Shown: one piece after another, positions 6,640 to 6,942 of the stretch
How the letters are laid out: each line of letters starts with the position of its first letter
Position numbering within the stretch: position 1 is the stretch's first letter
Origin: Pseudomonadota bacterium
Lineage (GTDB): Bacteria > Pseudomonadota > Alphaproteobacteria > Acetobacterales > Acetobacteraceae
DNA: 6,942 nt
Assembly: GCA_021829055.1 (NCBI GenBank)
Contig: JAJZCS010000104.1
Span: forward strand, 1 to 6,942
Direction: 5' to 3'
Notes under the pieces: generated by a model
The model's database searches: none
Told to the model about the DNA's origin: nothing
The model's input: only the letters and a program-made list of their open reading frames with translations
Translations under genes and position numbers: made by a program

Positions 6640-6942
6640 GATAGAGTTGTTTTGGAACGGTGTCGCTGCTGAAGAACCTGCGTTGGATCCGAGAGAAATC
6701 AGGGCCTTTCTAAGGGCAGAATATTAGAGCCGTGAGGTGCCGCTGCCATCTCTAAAAGCCAAATTTAAAAAATTACTTGACTCGACGAATCCCGTGCCGG
6801 TTCGTTGGGCCGTAGCGCCGAACGCACGGGCCCTGAAGAGCCTGCGGAGAACTGACCGGATCAAAAAGCCAGCTCATCGTACATTAGAGCGTGATTGGTT
6901 TAGTTTTGTTCGTACCCATCATGTTTGAGGTAGTTTGAGCAT
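6640..6942. other. 303-nt region after leuB with no recognised gene
   Basis: No known protein, tRNA or other RNA is recognised here on either strand. A small stem CCTT/AAGG occurs at 6705-6715 without a T-run. A larger bulged inverted repeat spans 6791-6830. A TTGACT hexamer at 6777-6782 resembles a -35 box but has no matching -10. The frame 6737-6928 (GTG start, no good SD) would give 63 basic residues of no known family. It lies in the same frame as an ORF ending at TAG 6725-6727 that begins inside leuB. The final bases carry the direct repeat GTTTGAG (6923-6929 and 6933-6939). Confidence 0.5.
6791..6830. repeat. Bulged inverted repeat downstream of leuB
   Basis: CCCGTGC (6791-6797) pairs with GCACGGG (6824-6830), and after a 2-nt CG bulge GTTCG (6800-6804) pairs with CGAAC (6819-6823). 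This gives 12 pairs around a 14-nt loop. No T-run follows on the + strand, so it is not a standard intrinsic terminator. It could protect the 3' end of the leuCDB mRNA, act as a Rho-associated structure or be incidental. Confidence 0.4.

Noticed and set aside
6777..6805. Promoter or degraded tRNA 3' end near TTGACTCGACGAATCCC
   Set aside because: No -10 hexamer lies at the right distance, and no acceptor, D or anticodon arms can be formed around it.
6881..6942. End of an insertion sequence in the last 60 bases
   Set aside because: Only a short direct repeat is visible. There is no inverted repeat partner or transposase in the window, so a mobile-element call is unsupported.

Overview
The window is a run of eight co-directional (+ strand) housekeeping genes with short gaps or overlaps: ffh (5' end cut by the window edge), rpsP, rimM, trmD, rplS, leuC, leuD and leuB. 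All eight are recognised from family motifs visible in the translations. Protein features point to an alphaproteobacterium: the Ffh G4 motif TRLDGDARGG, the short TrmD with GGGAGMV and ESF, and an RpsP with a Lys/Ala tail. The direct junction rplS-leuC-leuD-leuB, with a mid-50s percent GC judged by eye, suggests Rhodospirillales and most likely Acetobacteraceae. That placement is inference from remembered gene order, not from a database search.

Region 1 (1-3194) is a translation and secretion block. Ffh is the protein of the signal recognition particle. RpsP (bS16) and RplS (bL19) are ribosomal proteins. RimM helps mature the 30S subunit around S19 and the 16S head. TrmD makes m1G37 in tRNAs. 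rpsP and rplS have clear Shine-Dalgarno (SD) sites. rimM and trmD have poor ones and sit 2 nt after, or overlapping, the preceding stop codon, so they are probably translationally coupled.

Region 2 (3195-3437) is a 243-nt gap between rplS and leuC. It holds a 7-T run, several weak hairpins, a 9-codon mini-ORF behind a good SD, and a 55-codon, fairly Leu-rich ORF in the same frame as leuC. It is the natural place for end of rplS transcription and for leu control, but no convincing promoter or terminator is visible.

Region 3 (3438-6639) encodes the two enzymes after 2-isopropylmalate synthase in leucine synthesis: LeuC plus LeuD (isopropylmalate isomerase) and LeuB (3-isopropylmalate dehydrogenase). 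leuC and leuD overlap by TAATG. leuD and leuB are separated by 80 nt that contain an imperfect direct repeat, two mutually exclusive hairpins and a 6-codon minicistron whose stop codon overlaps the GTG start of leuB. This small leader is the most interesting unexplained structure in the window.

Region 4 (6640-6942) is 303 nt with no recognised gene. It has a bulged inverted repeat, a possible 63-codon basic ORF of unknown meaning and a short direct repeat at the end.

I see no mobile element, CRISPR array, RNA gene or new multi-gene system. The window is mostly ordinary, with a few small regulatory candidates.
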